From: Pseudomonadota bacterium
Lineage (GTDB): Bacteria > Pseudomonadota > Alphaproteobacteria > CACIAM-22H2
Direction of reading: 5' to 3'
Assembly: GCA_016201015.1 (NCBI GenBank)
Contig: JACQDQ010000066.1
Location: forward strand, 1-33,384
DNA length: 33,384 nucleotides
In this document: in pieces, positions 20,070 to 28,992 of the stretch
Layout of the letters: the number at the start of each line of letters is the position of its first letter
Position numbering within the stretch: position 1 is the stretch's first letter
Position numbers and translations under genes: made by a program
The notes under the pieces: generated by a model
What the model was told of the DNA's origin: nothing
The model's database searches: none
Seen by the model: the letters and a program-made list of their open reading frames with translations, nothing else

Positions 20070-21593
20070 TCAGCGGAGCTCGGCCTTGTCGACATGGATA
20101 AGGCGGTCCTGCGGGGCCACCCAGCCGGTCAGTCGCTTCGACTTGCCGTAGACCGAGGGTAGGCCGAACAAGAAAACGGACGGATTTTCTGCGTGCATGA
20201 TCTCCATCATCCGTTGATAGCCCTTCAGGCGCTCGTCGCGGTTCACGGTCGAGCGCGCAGCGAGAAACAGCTTCTCGTACTCGTCGTTGACCCAGAAATT
20301 TCGTTGTGTCGCCTCGGTGAACCAGACGGCGTTGAAATCGGCATCGCCGAGGCTGTACCAGCCGACCAGGTGCATTGGGCCGAGATCGCGCGCGGTCGCC
20401 ATCTTGGAATACACGCCACCTTCGACGACGTTGATCGAGGTCTTGATCCCGACCGCTTCCAGCATCCCTGCGATCGCGTTGCAAATCTCGACGTCGGAGA
20501 CATAGCGGCCGGACCGGGTCGTGATCGTCGTCGTCAGACCGTTTGGATAGCCGGCTTCGGCGATCAGTCTCTTGGCCCGTCCCGGATCGAAGGGTCGCGC
20601 CTTGATGTTCGGGTTGTGGCCGAAGGTCGCCTTGGTGACCAGTTGGCCGTCGAGCACGCTGCCGACGCCGCCGAGGATTTGCCGGTTGATGAGATCCTTG
20701 TCGATGGCGAGATCGACCGCGAGACGCAGTCGCGGATCGTTGAATGGCGGCTTTCTGGTTTCAAATGTGAGGACCAGGCTGCCGCTGGTCTCGACTGGAC
20801 TTACCTCGGCATTGCTACTCTTCCGCACCCGGTCGATCAGATCGGTGGGGATTTCCTCGATGATCTGCACTTCGCCGGCGAGGAGCGCCGAGATGCGGGT
20901 CGCGCTTTCCGGAATCTGACGAAAAATCAGGCGGTCGATCTTCGGCTTGCCGCCCCAGTACTCGGGATTGAGTCTCAGCTCGTAGCGGTCCGCCGGCACC
21001 CAACGCAGGAAGACGAACGGGCCGGTGCCGATGGGATGCTTTGTCATCGCATCGTGGCCGGATTGCACGTGGTAGTGCTTCGGCTCGATGACGATGTTGG
21101 TCAGGCCGACCAGAAGCGTCGGGAAGGGCTGTTTGGTGACGAATTCGACCGTTAACGGGTCGATGACATCGACCTTGGCGATCAGATTGATGCGGCTTGC
21201 CGTGCCGTAGACCGTCTTGGGATCGAGGACGTAGTCGATGGTGTATTTCACGTCATCGGCGGTGAGCGGATGGCCGTCATGGAACTTGACGCCGGGACGA
21301 AGATGAAACCGCCATGTGGTGGCGTTGACCGCCTCCCACTTCGTGGCCAGCGCCGGCATCACCTGGCCTTGATTGTTGAGCGTGACGAGAGGATCGTTGG
21401 TCTGGATCGAAAGTGTCAGAGCGGTGAAGCTGCTCCACCCGGTCTTGAGCGAATCCGGAAAACCCGCGACGCCGACGGTCAGCGTCTTCTGCGCATGCGC
21501 CGGGCTGGCAGCAATCGCGAAGAAGACCAGCGCCCCGACGACATAACCCAGCCAACCCCGCAGCCCGACTCCCTGATTCGGCCGAATGCGCAT
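20070..21593 (-). CDS. dppA: Peptide/oligopeptide ABC transporter substrate-binding protein (SBP family 5)
   Basis: Signal peptide ...FFAIAASPAHAQ; 'FHLRPGVKFHDGHPLTADDVKYT'. Confidence 0.9.
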   Translation of the reverse strand: MRIRPNQGVGLRGWLGYVVGALVFFAIAASPAHAQKTLTVGVAGFPDSLKTGWSSFTALTLSIQTNDPLVTLNNQGQVMPALATKWEAVNATTWRFHLRPGVKFHDGHPLTADDVKYTIDYVLDPKTVYGTASRINLIAKVDVIDPLTVEFVTKQPFPTLLVGLTNIVIEPKHYHVQSGHDAMTKHPIGTGPFVFLRWVPADRYELRLNPEYWGGKPKIDRLIFRQIPESATRISALLAGEVQIIEEIPTDLIDRVRKSSNAEVSPVETSGSLVLTFETRKPPFNDPRLRLAVDLAIDKDLINRQILGGVGSVLDGQLVTKATFGHNPNIKARPFDPGRAKRLIAEAGYPNGLTTTITTRSGRYVSDVEICNAIAGMLEAVGIKTSINVVEGGVYSKMATARDLGPMHLVGWYSLGDADFNAVWFTEATQRNFWVNDEYEKLFLAARSTVNRDERLKGYQRMMEIMHAENPSVFLFGLPSVYGKSKRLTGWVAPQDRLIHVDKAELR

Positions 21594-21653
21594 GCCGGTC
21601 TCCGTTCACCCGTGACAAATGTCCGATCATTTCCGCATAGTCGTGAACAAGCG

Positions 21654-24131
21654 TCAATGCCGCGCCGAGTCCGACCCTATGTGCGCGCATTCGCCGTTCG
21701 CTGCGTCCCGGATGTAGCGCCGTGCCAAAGCATTGATCGGCGGCGAGAGAGCGGCGGCGTCGTAGGATGCTCGCCGTTGCGCTTCGATCGGCTCGCCGTA
21801 GAGCGTCGTGCGCTGCCGCGGCGTACGGCCGATCGCGCGGATCAGTGCGTCCATCTCCGCCGGCATCATCTCCTGGCCATGGCTGGCGCCCGCGGCGCGC
21901 GTGATCGTCTCGTTCATCAGAGTGCCGCCGAGGTCGTTGGCACCGGCCTGGAGGCAAATCTTGACGCCCAGCGGCCCCATTTTCACCCATGACGTCTGGA
22001 TGTTGGTGATGTGCGGATGCAGGGCGAGCCGAGCTACGGCGTGCATCAGCACCGCCTCGCGAAACGTGGGTCCGCGGCGCGCACGGCCCTTGAGGTAGAT
22101 CGGTGCCTCCATATGCACGAAGGGGAGAGGCACGAGCTCCGTGAAGCCATGCGTGCGTTCCTGGAGCGTGCGCAGGCGCAACAGGTGGCGTGCCCAATGC
22201 ACGGCATGATCGACGTGTCCGAACATGATCGTCGTCGTGCTGCGCAAGCCGAGGCCGTGCGCCATCTCCATCACGTCGAGCCATTGCTGCGTCGTGATCT
22301 TGTCCGGACAGATGACGGCCCGCACCTCGTCATCGAGGATTTCGGCGGCGGTGCCCGGCAGCGAGCCGAGCCCGGCGGCCTTGAGCTCGGCGATGTATCC
22401 TGGCAGCGACAGGCCGAGCGTCTTCGCGCCTTGCCACACTTCGAGCGGCGTGAAGGCATGGACATGCATATCCGGTGTCGCCGTTTTCACGGCGCGACAG
22501 ATGTCGAGATAGGTGGCGCCTGTGTACTCCGGGTGAATGCCGCCCTGCATGCACACCTCGGTCGCGCCGCGCGCCCACGCCTCGCGCGCGCGCCGGGCGA
22601 TTTCGTGCTGGCCGAGGTCGTAGGGGCGGCCGCGCAGGTTCTCGGAGAGCTTGCCCTTGGAGAAGGCGCAGAACTGGCAGCGGAAGTAGCAGACATTGGT
22701 ATAGTTGATGTTGCGGTTGACGACATAGGTGACGACGTCGCCGTTGACCGTCCGGCGCAGACCGTCGGCGGCCGCGCAGACGGCGGCAAAGTCGTCGCCG
22801 CGCGCGGCAAACAACGCGACGATGTCGTCTTCGGTCAGCGTCGTGCCGTCCAGCGCCTTGCTCAGCGCGCGTGCGACGCCGGGCCGGGCGGCCATCGAAC
22901 CGGATTGCGCCGTGATCGCCATTGCCTCGCCGGGCAAAGATGTCTCGGCACCCGGCGACCAGTCATCCACTCTGGCGAATCCCTCGGCGTCGGTGGCGCG
23001 CAGCACGGCGCCGCGCAATCCGGCATCGAGCCAGCGTGCCGGTTCGCGCGCGTAGGCGGGGTAGATCGCCAGCCGTTCGACCAGCGTCTTGCCCGCGGCC
23101 TCGGTCGTGCGGGCGAGAGCATCGAGATGCGGCCAGGGCGACTCCGGGTTGACGTGATCCGGCGTCACCGGCGAGACGCCGCCCCAGTCGTTGATGCCGG
23201 CCGCGACCAGGCGCGGCAGCGCGTCAGGGTTCAGATTTGGCGGCGCCTGAATGTTCATCGCCGGTCCGAAAATCAGGCGTGCGACGGCGATCGTCCACAG
23301 ATGCTCGTCGAGCGGCGCGTCGGGCGCAGCTGCCATGCGCGTGTCCGGCTTGGCGCGGAAATTCTGGACGATGATCTCCTGCAGATGGCCATGGCGATCG
23401 TGGAGATCGCGCAGTACCAGCAGCGATTCGACGCGCTCGCGCCGCGTTTCGCCGATGCCGATCAGGAGACCGCTGGTCAACGGGATCGCGGCCTCGCCGG
23501 CCAGTCGAATGGTCTCGAGCCGCACCGCCGGCCGCTTGTCGGGCGACCCGAAATGCGGCCCACCGCGTCCGCATAGCCGCTCCGACGCGCTCTCCAGCAT
23601 GATGCCCTGCGAGACGGAGACGGCGCGCAGCGTCGCAAGATCCGTGGCCGTCATGATCCCGGGATTGAGATGCGGCAGCAGGCCGGTTTCCTCGAGCACG
23701 AGGCGAGCCATCGCGGCGAGGTACGATAGGGTCGTCGCGTGCCCAAGGGCGGCCAGTTCCTACTTGGCGATCGCGTAGCGCAGCTCGGGCTTGTCGCCGA
23801 GCGTAAACAGTGCCTCCTTGCAACCGGCGGCGGCGCCGGCGCGGGCGATCGCCAGAACCTGCTCCGGAGCGAGGAAGGCACGCTCGCCACGCCGCGGCGG
23901 ATGCGCAAACGTGCAGTAGTGGCAGACATCGCGGCAGAGCTGCGTCAGCGGAATGAATACTTTGCGCGAGTATGAAATGATCTGGCCATGGCCGCGGTCG
24001 CGCAGCTCCGCGGCGGCTCGCATCAGACCGTCGATATCCGTCGCGTCGGCGAGCGCCTGGATATGCGCACGCGCCGGTCTTTGGCCGTCCGTGATCGCGC
24101 GCAAGATCGCTCGCGTCTCTGCGGCGGTCAT
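21654..24131 (-). pseudogene. fbiC: FO synthase, fused CofG-CofH (FbiC-type), with an in-frame TAG at 23760-23762
   Basis: N-terminal CofG radical-SAM motif CRDVCHYC; CofH motif CYFRCQFC; both halves in one frame across ...[44 protein letters not shown]. Confidence 0.85.
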
Positions 24132-24871
24132 CGCGAGCCTCGTGCGCGGGCGGTCGCTGCGCCGGGACGGAGGTCGCGATCGGGCGGCGCCCCGCGTAGC
24201 CGTGCTTCGATGCGACTCTCGATCAGCAGACGCTGGGTTTGCGTCGTCGCGCGCTGGGCGAGCAGGGCGGCGATGTCGCTCGGCCGGTCGATGTCGAGGC
24301 CGAGGCCGGGCAGATCGACGACCGCCGGCACGATGCCGCCGGCGCGTGCGGCGGCAGCGTGACGCCGGAAGCTGTCGTCGCCGAACTGGAAAGCGATAGC
24401 GTCGGGCGGCGAGCAGGCAATCGCGCAGGTGCCACCGTCGGTGTAGGCGGGAACGAGACTTACCGCCGGCGCCGAACCGTGCCGCGCGAGCAACGCGTCG
24501 ATCTCGGCGGCTGTCACCAGCGGCACGTCGGCGACGACAACCAGCACGCCGCTGGCGCCTTCCGCCGCCAGCGCCGCGGCCGCTGCCGTCACCGCGCGCG
24601 TGAGACCTGGCCTGACCGGTTCGGACAGCACGCGGGCGCGGGCCGTCTCGGCGAGAGATGCCGCTTCGGCGTCAGCGGTCACCACTACGACGCCACTGAG
24701 GCCGCGTGACGACCGCAGCGCGTCGAGAACGTCGGCGAGCATCGCACGCGCCAGCGCGTAGCGCTGGTCCGGCGTCAGAATGGTGGCAAGCCGGCGCTTG
24801 GCGCCGCGCAGCCTGCCCACCGGAACGATGGCCCATATCGGCGACATCATGGCGTCAGGCGGCTTGATCAT
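24128..24871 (-). CDS. cofC: CofC-type guanylyltransferase (phospholactate/PEP/3PG guanylyltransferase); start may be 24850 or 24847
   Basis: 'MSPIWAIVPVGRLRGAKRRLATILTPDQRYALARAMLADVLDAL', 'VVVADVPLVTAAEIDALL'; ATGA overlap with fbiC. Confidence 0.88.
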   Translation of the reverse strand: MIKPPDAMMSPIWAIVPVGRLRGAKRRLATILTPDQRYALARAMLADVLDALRSSRGLSGVVVVTADAEAASLAETARARVLSEPVRPGLTRAVTAAAAALAAEGASGVLVVVADVPLVTAAEIDALLARHGSAPAVSLVPAYTDGGTCAIACSPPDAIAFQFGDDSFRRHAAAARAGGIVPAVVDLPGLGLDIDRPSDIAALLAQRATTQTQRLLIESRIEARLRGAPPDRDLRPGAATARARGSR

Positions 24872-25838
24872 GCCGCCGCAGCCGGTCGGCGAAGCGTAGA
24901 ACCTCGCGGGCCAACACCTCGCGATCGGCCAGGCTCGTCATGACCGTCGGCGCAGCTTGGCATGGCACAGGCGGGCGGCCGATCATGTCGGCGTCGATGC
25001 GATCGAGGACAAAGCCGTCGAGCAGGGCGCGGTAATGTTCGGCCACCCAGGCCGGCGTCGGCGTCACGCCGAGCTCGGCCATCATCTTCGCCGCCGGGCC
25101 TTTGATCGCCCTGCCGCCGACGATCGGCGACACGGCGATGATCGGCGCCGCGCTTGCGTCGAGTGCTTCGAAGATGCCGGGAACCGCCAGCATCGGGTCG
25201 ACGCTGACATATGGGTTGGACGGGCAGATGACGATGGCCCGTAGCCGCGGATCGGCGATTGCGTCGTGGAGGACCGGATTGGGGCGAGCGGTCGCCGCGC
25301 CGTCGAACTCGAAGCCGGTCACGGCCGGGGCGCAGGCGAGCTTGACGAAATAGTGCTGGAAGGGGAGCGGCCCCTGAGCGCTATGCACGACGGTGCGCAC
25401 TGGATCGTCGCTCATCGGCAGGAGTCGGGCGCGGATGCCGAGGCGCCGGCGAAATTCGTCGGTGATCGCGGTGAGCGAATCGCCGGCCGCGAGGCGGCGG
25501 GTCCGCTCCACATGCGTCGCGAGGTCGCGGTCGCCGAGGCGGAACCAGGTTTCGCCGCCGAGCGCCGCGAGCGCCTGCATGAACGACCAGGTCTCGTCCG
25601 TGCGGCCCCAGCCGGTCTCGGGATTGGCGATGCCGGCAAGGGTGTACATCACGGTGTCGAGGTCGGGGGAAACGTGCAGGCCGAGAGGTTCGAAGTCGTC
25701 GCCGGTGTTGACGATCACGGTGAGTCGATCGGGAGCCAGCACACGGTAGAGGCCGAGCGCGAGCTTGGCGCCGCCGACGCCGCCACACAGCGCAACGACA
25801 TTGCCGGTTTCCTCGCCGCTTGGCTGGTGGCTGGTCAT
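24855..25838 (-). CDS. cofD: CofD-type phospholactate transferase
   Basis: Start set at [13 protein letters not shown]; '[21 protein letters not shown]', '[27 protein letters not shown]', '[14 protein letters not shown]'. Confidence 0.93.
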   Translation of the reverse strand: MTSHQPSGEETGNVVALCGGVGGAKLALGLYRVLAPDRLTVIVNTGDDFEPLGLHVSPDLDTVMYTLAGIANPETGWGRTDETWSFMQALAALGGETWFRLGDRDLATHVERTRRLAAGDSLTAITDEFRRRLGIRARLLPMSDDPVRTVVHSAQGPLPFQHYFVKLACAPAVTGFEFDGAATARPNPVLHDAIADPRLRAIVICPSNPYVSVDPMLAVPGIFEALDASAAPIIAVSPIVGGRAIKGPAAKMMAELGVTPTPAWVAEHYRALLDGFVLDRIDADMIGRPPVPCQAAPTVMTSLADREVLAREVLRFADRLRRHDQAA

Positions 25839-25855
25839 GGTGCTTCTTACGCCGC

Positions 25856-26626
25856 TCAGCGGAACAAGTCTTGATTCTTCGGCCGCAGGAGCGCGGCGGC
25901 CGGCAGCGGCGGGGCTGTCCACTCGAGGCCGCGCACCAGCACCGCTGGCCGGCCCTCGTCGGCCTGCCCCATGACGAGCGACGCGGCGGCGGCGATCTCG
26001 TCGGCGAAGCCGACCTGCGTCACCTGCAGCCGGCGGCCGAAGAGGTCGGGTCGCCCGCGCAGATCGGCGAGCGCCGGCAGTCCCGCCGCACCGAGCGCGA
26101 CGCCGACCGTGCCGTTGCGCCAGGCACGGCCGAAGCTATCGTTGATGATGACGGCGATCGTCATGCCGAATCGCTGTTCCAGCCGCGCCTTGAGCCGCGC
26201 GCAGCTCGCGTCGGGATCGGCCGGGAGGAGCAGCACGCGCTCCGCCGGTCCATCCGGTTCGACGTTCGATTGGTCGACGCCGGCATTGGCCATGACGAAG
26301 CCGAGCCGGTGCGCGACGATCAGCACGTCCTTGGCGTGGCGCACCACCTCGGCCGATTCCGACAGGATGAGCTCGACCAAACGCGGGTCCTTGGACGTCG
26401 CGCGTGCAATCTCTTCCGCCCGCGGCTTGGGTGTGACGCCGCGGAGATCGACGTAGCGGTTCTCGGCCTTCGACACGATCTTCTGGGCGACGACCAGGAC
26501 GTCCATGTCGCGAGGCGTCAGGCTGGAGGCAGCGAGGGCGTCGCCCAGGATCTGCGCCAGGTCGTCGCCGGGGCGAATCAGCGGAATGTCGGGAATCGGC
26601 GCCAGTCTCAAACTGTCCGCGGCCAT
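25856..26626 (-). CDS. cofE: CofE-type coenzyme F420-0:L-glutamate ligase (single domain)
   Basis: 'DVLVVAQKIVSKAENRYVDL', 'NDSFGRAWRNGTVGVALGAAGLPALADLRGRPDLFGR', C-terminus 'LLRPKNQDLFR'. Confidence 0.93.
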   Translation of the reverse strand: MAADSLRLAPIPDIPLIRPGDDLAQILGDALAASSLTPRDMDVLVVAQKIVSKAENRYVDLRGVTPKPRAEEIARATSKDPRLVELILSESAEVVRHAKDVLIVAHRLGFVMANAGVDQSNVEPDGPAERVLLLPADPDASCARLKARLEQRFGMTIAVIINDSFGRAWRNGTVGVALGAAGLPALADLRGRPDLFGRRLQVTQVGFADEIAAAASLVMGQADEGRPAVLVRGLEWTAPPLPAAALLRPKNQDLFR

Positions 26627-26641
26627 CTACCGGCACCGAGT

Positions 26642-27322
26642 CTAAGTAACCGTCGTGCCGCCGAGTTCTCCGGTCACGCGGAGGCCGGCGCCATCGACCT
26701 TGTAGATACGGTTGATGGTGATGAGGATCGAGGTGAGCGCCTCCGCCGCCGCCGAGTTGGCGAGCGGGCCGCCATGCAGGCCGCGCAGACCAAGCGCGCG
26801 GGCGAGGCCGATCACTGTCTCGCGCGCTTCCTTCTTGTCGCCGAACACGAGCACGTCGCAATCGATTGCTTCGTCGCGCTGCAGCTTGTGCGCCGCGACG
26901 TTGTGGAACGCGGAGACGACAATGGCGCCGTCGCCGAGCAGACGCTGCGCAATCATCGCCGCCGATCCTTCGGGCGGCAGCTGCACGGTGCCGACCTTGG
27001 GCGGTACGAGCGGCACGGTCGTGTCGATGACGATCTTGCCGGCTGCGCCATCGCGGATGTCGGACAGCGTCTGGCGCTGGCTGGCGAAGGGCACGGCGAC
27101 GACGATGATGCCGGCCGCCGCCGCCGCCGCCGCGTTGACAAGGCCGCGCGCCGGCACTGTTCCGTTGGCGACGGCGAGGCCGGCGGCCGCGGCAGCGGCC
27201 TTTTCGGCCGAACGCGAGCCGACGATCACCGGATATCCGGCCCTCGCCCAGCGTCGCGCCAAGCCGGAGCCCAGAGCGCCGGTGCCGCCGATGATCGCCA
27301 GGGTGGGAAGCGAAGGACTCAT
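26642..27322 (-). CDS. npdG: F420:NADPH oxidoreductase (Fno/NpdG family)
   Basis: 'LAIIGGTGALGSGLARRWARAGYPVIVGSRSAEKA', 'AFHNVAAHKL', 'DVLVFGDKKEAR'. Confidence 0.9.
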   Translation of the reverse strand: MSPSLPTLAIIGGTGALGSGLARRWARAGYPVIVGSRSAEKAAAAAAGLAVANGTVPARGLVNAAAAAAAGIIVVAVPFASQRQTLSDIRDGAAGKIVIDTTVPLVPPKVGTVQLPPEGSAAMIAQRLLGDGAIVVSAFHNVAAHKLQRDEAIDCDVLVFGDKKEARETVIGLARALGLRGLHGGPLANSAAAEALTSILITINRIYKVDGAGLRVTGELGGTTVT

Positions 27323-27362
27323 CGGGAGAAACGCGATTGCGGCCGTGCCAACCGCCGCCGCT

Positions 27363-28072
27363 CTAGGCGATGCCCATTTCGGTCAGCGGCACGACCTGAA
27401 CGCCGGCCTTCTCGAGTGCGGCGCGCGCCGCCTTGGCGACGGTGACCGCCGTCGGCTCATCGCCGTGGACGCAGAGCGACTCCACCTGCCGCTTGATCCG
27501 CTTGCCGCTCATCGTGACGATTTCGCCGTCCAATACCATGCGCACGACACGCTCGCTCGCCACTGCCGGATCGTGGATTACGGTTCCTGGGATCTTGCGC
27601 GAGGCAAGATTGCCATCGTCGTCGTAGAGGCGGTCGACGAAGCCCTCGCGCGCCAGCGGCAGCCCGAGCTTCTCGGCGGCGCGCTCCATCTCGGATCCGG
27701 CGAGGGCAACGAAGATGAGCTTCGGGTCAACCGCCTTCATCGCGCGGCCGATAGCCAGGGCGAGGTCGACATTCTCCGCGGCCATGTTGTTGAGCGAGCA
27801 TAGGCGACGGCATATTCGAGATCGCGCGGCGACATATCGATGCGCCGCCGGCCGAAGCCCCACAAATCATTGAAGCCGGGATGGGCGCCGATGCTGACGC
27901 CTTCCTGCTTTGCGCGCAGGATGACGTGGTGCATGACATTGGGATCGCCGGCATGGAAGCCGCAGGCGATATTGGCCGAGCGGATGATCTTCAGCAGCGC
28001 GTCGTCGTCGCCCATTTTGAAGGCGCCGAAGCTCTCGCCCATGTCGGCGTTGAGGTTGATTTTGGTCGCCAT
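27363..28072 (-). pseudogene. pxpA: 5-oxoprolinase subunit A (LamB/YcsF family), copy 1, disrupted by a ~67-nt internal deletion with frameshift
   Basis: N-terminus MATKINLNADMGESFGAFK...DLEYAVAY in one frame, then LNNMAAENVDLALAIG...TEMGIA in another; 5 nt separate the blocks where intact copy 2 has 72 nt. Confidence 0.88.
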
Positions 28073-28137
28073 CGCGCGCTCCCCGGGGCTGAATTGCTGC
28101 GGCCGGCTGCTCTCCGGCGATCCGGCAGGGCATACGC

Positions 28138-28196
28138 TACTTGTCTCAGTAGCTGTTATCAAGTATAGAAACATAATACCTTATAGCCTTGGGCAA
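28138..28196. promoter_or_regulatory. AT-rich divergent promoter/operator region with CTTG/CAAG inverted elements
   Basis: TACTTG(16 nt)CAAGTA; TATCAAGTAT...ATACCTTATA (8/10 inverted match); CTTGGGCAAG. Confidence 0.35.
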
Positions 28197-28254
28197 GAGC
28201 GAGTTAGATCAATGAGTTCGGGAAAGACTCGCAGTATCGGGACCGTGCGTTCTC

Positions 28255-28992
28255 GTGACTAGCCCAGCGCCGAAGGCGGGCTTCCTGCCGTGCGGCGACA
28301 CCGCCCTGGTGGTCGAATTCGGCGACCGCGTCGATCGCGCGGTGAGCGATCGCGTCTTGCGCCTCCAGGCGCGCGTGGCGAAGGCCAAGCTGCCCGGCGT
28401 GGTCGAGATGGTGCCGACCTGCCGCTCGCTCATGGTGCACTACGATCCGCTGCGCACCGGGGCAGCGAAGCTTGAGCACGAAATCGTGCCGCTGCTTGCG
28501 GACGGCGAGGCGGTGGCCAGCATCGGCAAGTCGTGGCGCGTCCCGGTGTGCTATGAAGGCGATCTCGCGCCGGACCTCGATGCCGTCGCCAAGCGCGTCG
28601 GTCGGACGACGGACGAAGTGATCCGTCTCCACTCCTCCGTCACCTACCACGTCTACATGATCGGCTTTCTGCCCGGATTTCCCTACATGGGCGACCTCGT
28701 GCCCGAACTTGCGCTGCCACGGCTCGAAAATCCGCGGCTGCGGGTGCCGCCGGGCTCCGTCGCGATGGCCATGCGGATGACCGGCGCCTATCCGGTGGCC
28801 AGTCCGGGCGGTTGGTGGCTGATCGGTACGACGCCGATCCGCCTCTTCGAGGCCGGTCGTGCGCGTCCGTCGCTATTTGTTCCGGGAGATCGCGCAAAAT
28901 TCGAGCCGGTGGCCGCGCGCGAATTTGCAGCGATCAAGCGGGCGAGCGACGCCGGCGACTATGAAGTGCGGTCGGAAGAACTGACGTCGTGA
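28255..28992 (+). CDS. pxpB: 5-oxoprolinase subunit B (PxpB/KipI family)
   Basis: GTG start; 'HSSVTYHVYMIGFLPGFPYMGDLVPELALPRLENPRLRVPPGSVAMA'. Confidence 0.92.
   Translation: MTSPAPKAGFLPCGDTALVVEFGDRVDRAVSDRVLRLQARVAKAKLPGVVEMVPTCRSLMVHYDPLRTGAAKLEHEIVPLLADGEAVASIGKSWRVPVCYEGDLAPDLDAVAKRVGRTTDEVIRLHSSVTYHVYMIGFLPGFPYMGDLVPELALPRLENPRLRVPPGSVAMAMRMTGAYPVASPGGWWLIGTTPIRLFEAGRARPSLFVPGDRAKFEPVAAREFAAIKRASDAGDYEVRSEELTS

Noticed and set aside
22011-23576. 521-aa + strand ORF antisense to fbiC
   Set aside because: Shadow ORF; no recognisable motifs, and the opposite strand carries conserved CofG/CofH sequence.
25820-27445. 541-aa + strand ORF antisense to cofE/npdG
   Set aside because: Spans several minus-strand genes, with low-complexity Arg/Ala/Asp sequence; shadow ORF.
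28212-28262. 16-codon ORF (MSSGKTRSIGTVRSRD) overlapping the pxpB start, possible leader peptide
   Set aside because: Weak ribosome-binding site and no attenuator-like structure or codon bias; not supportable.
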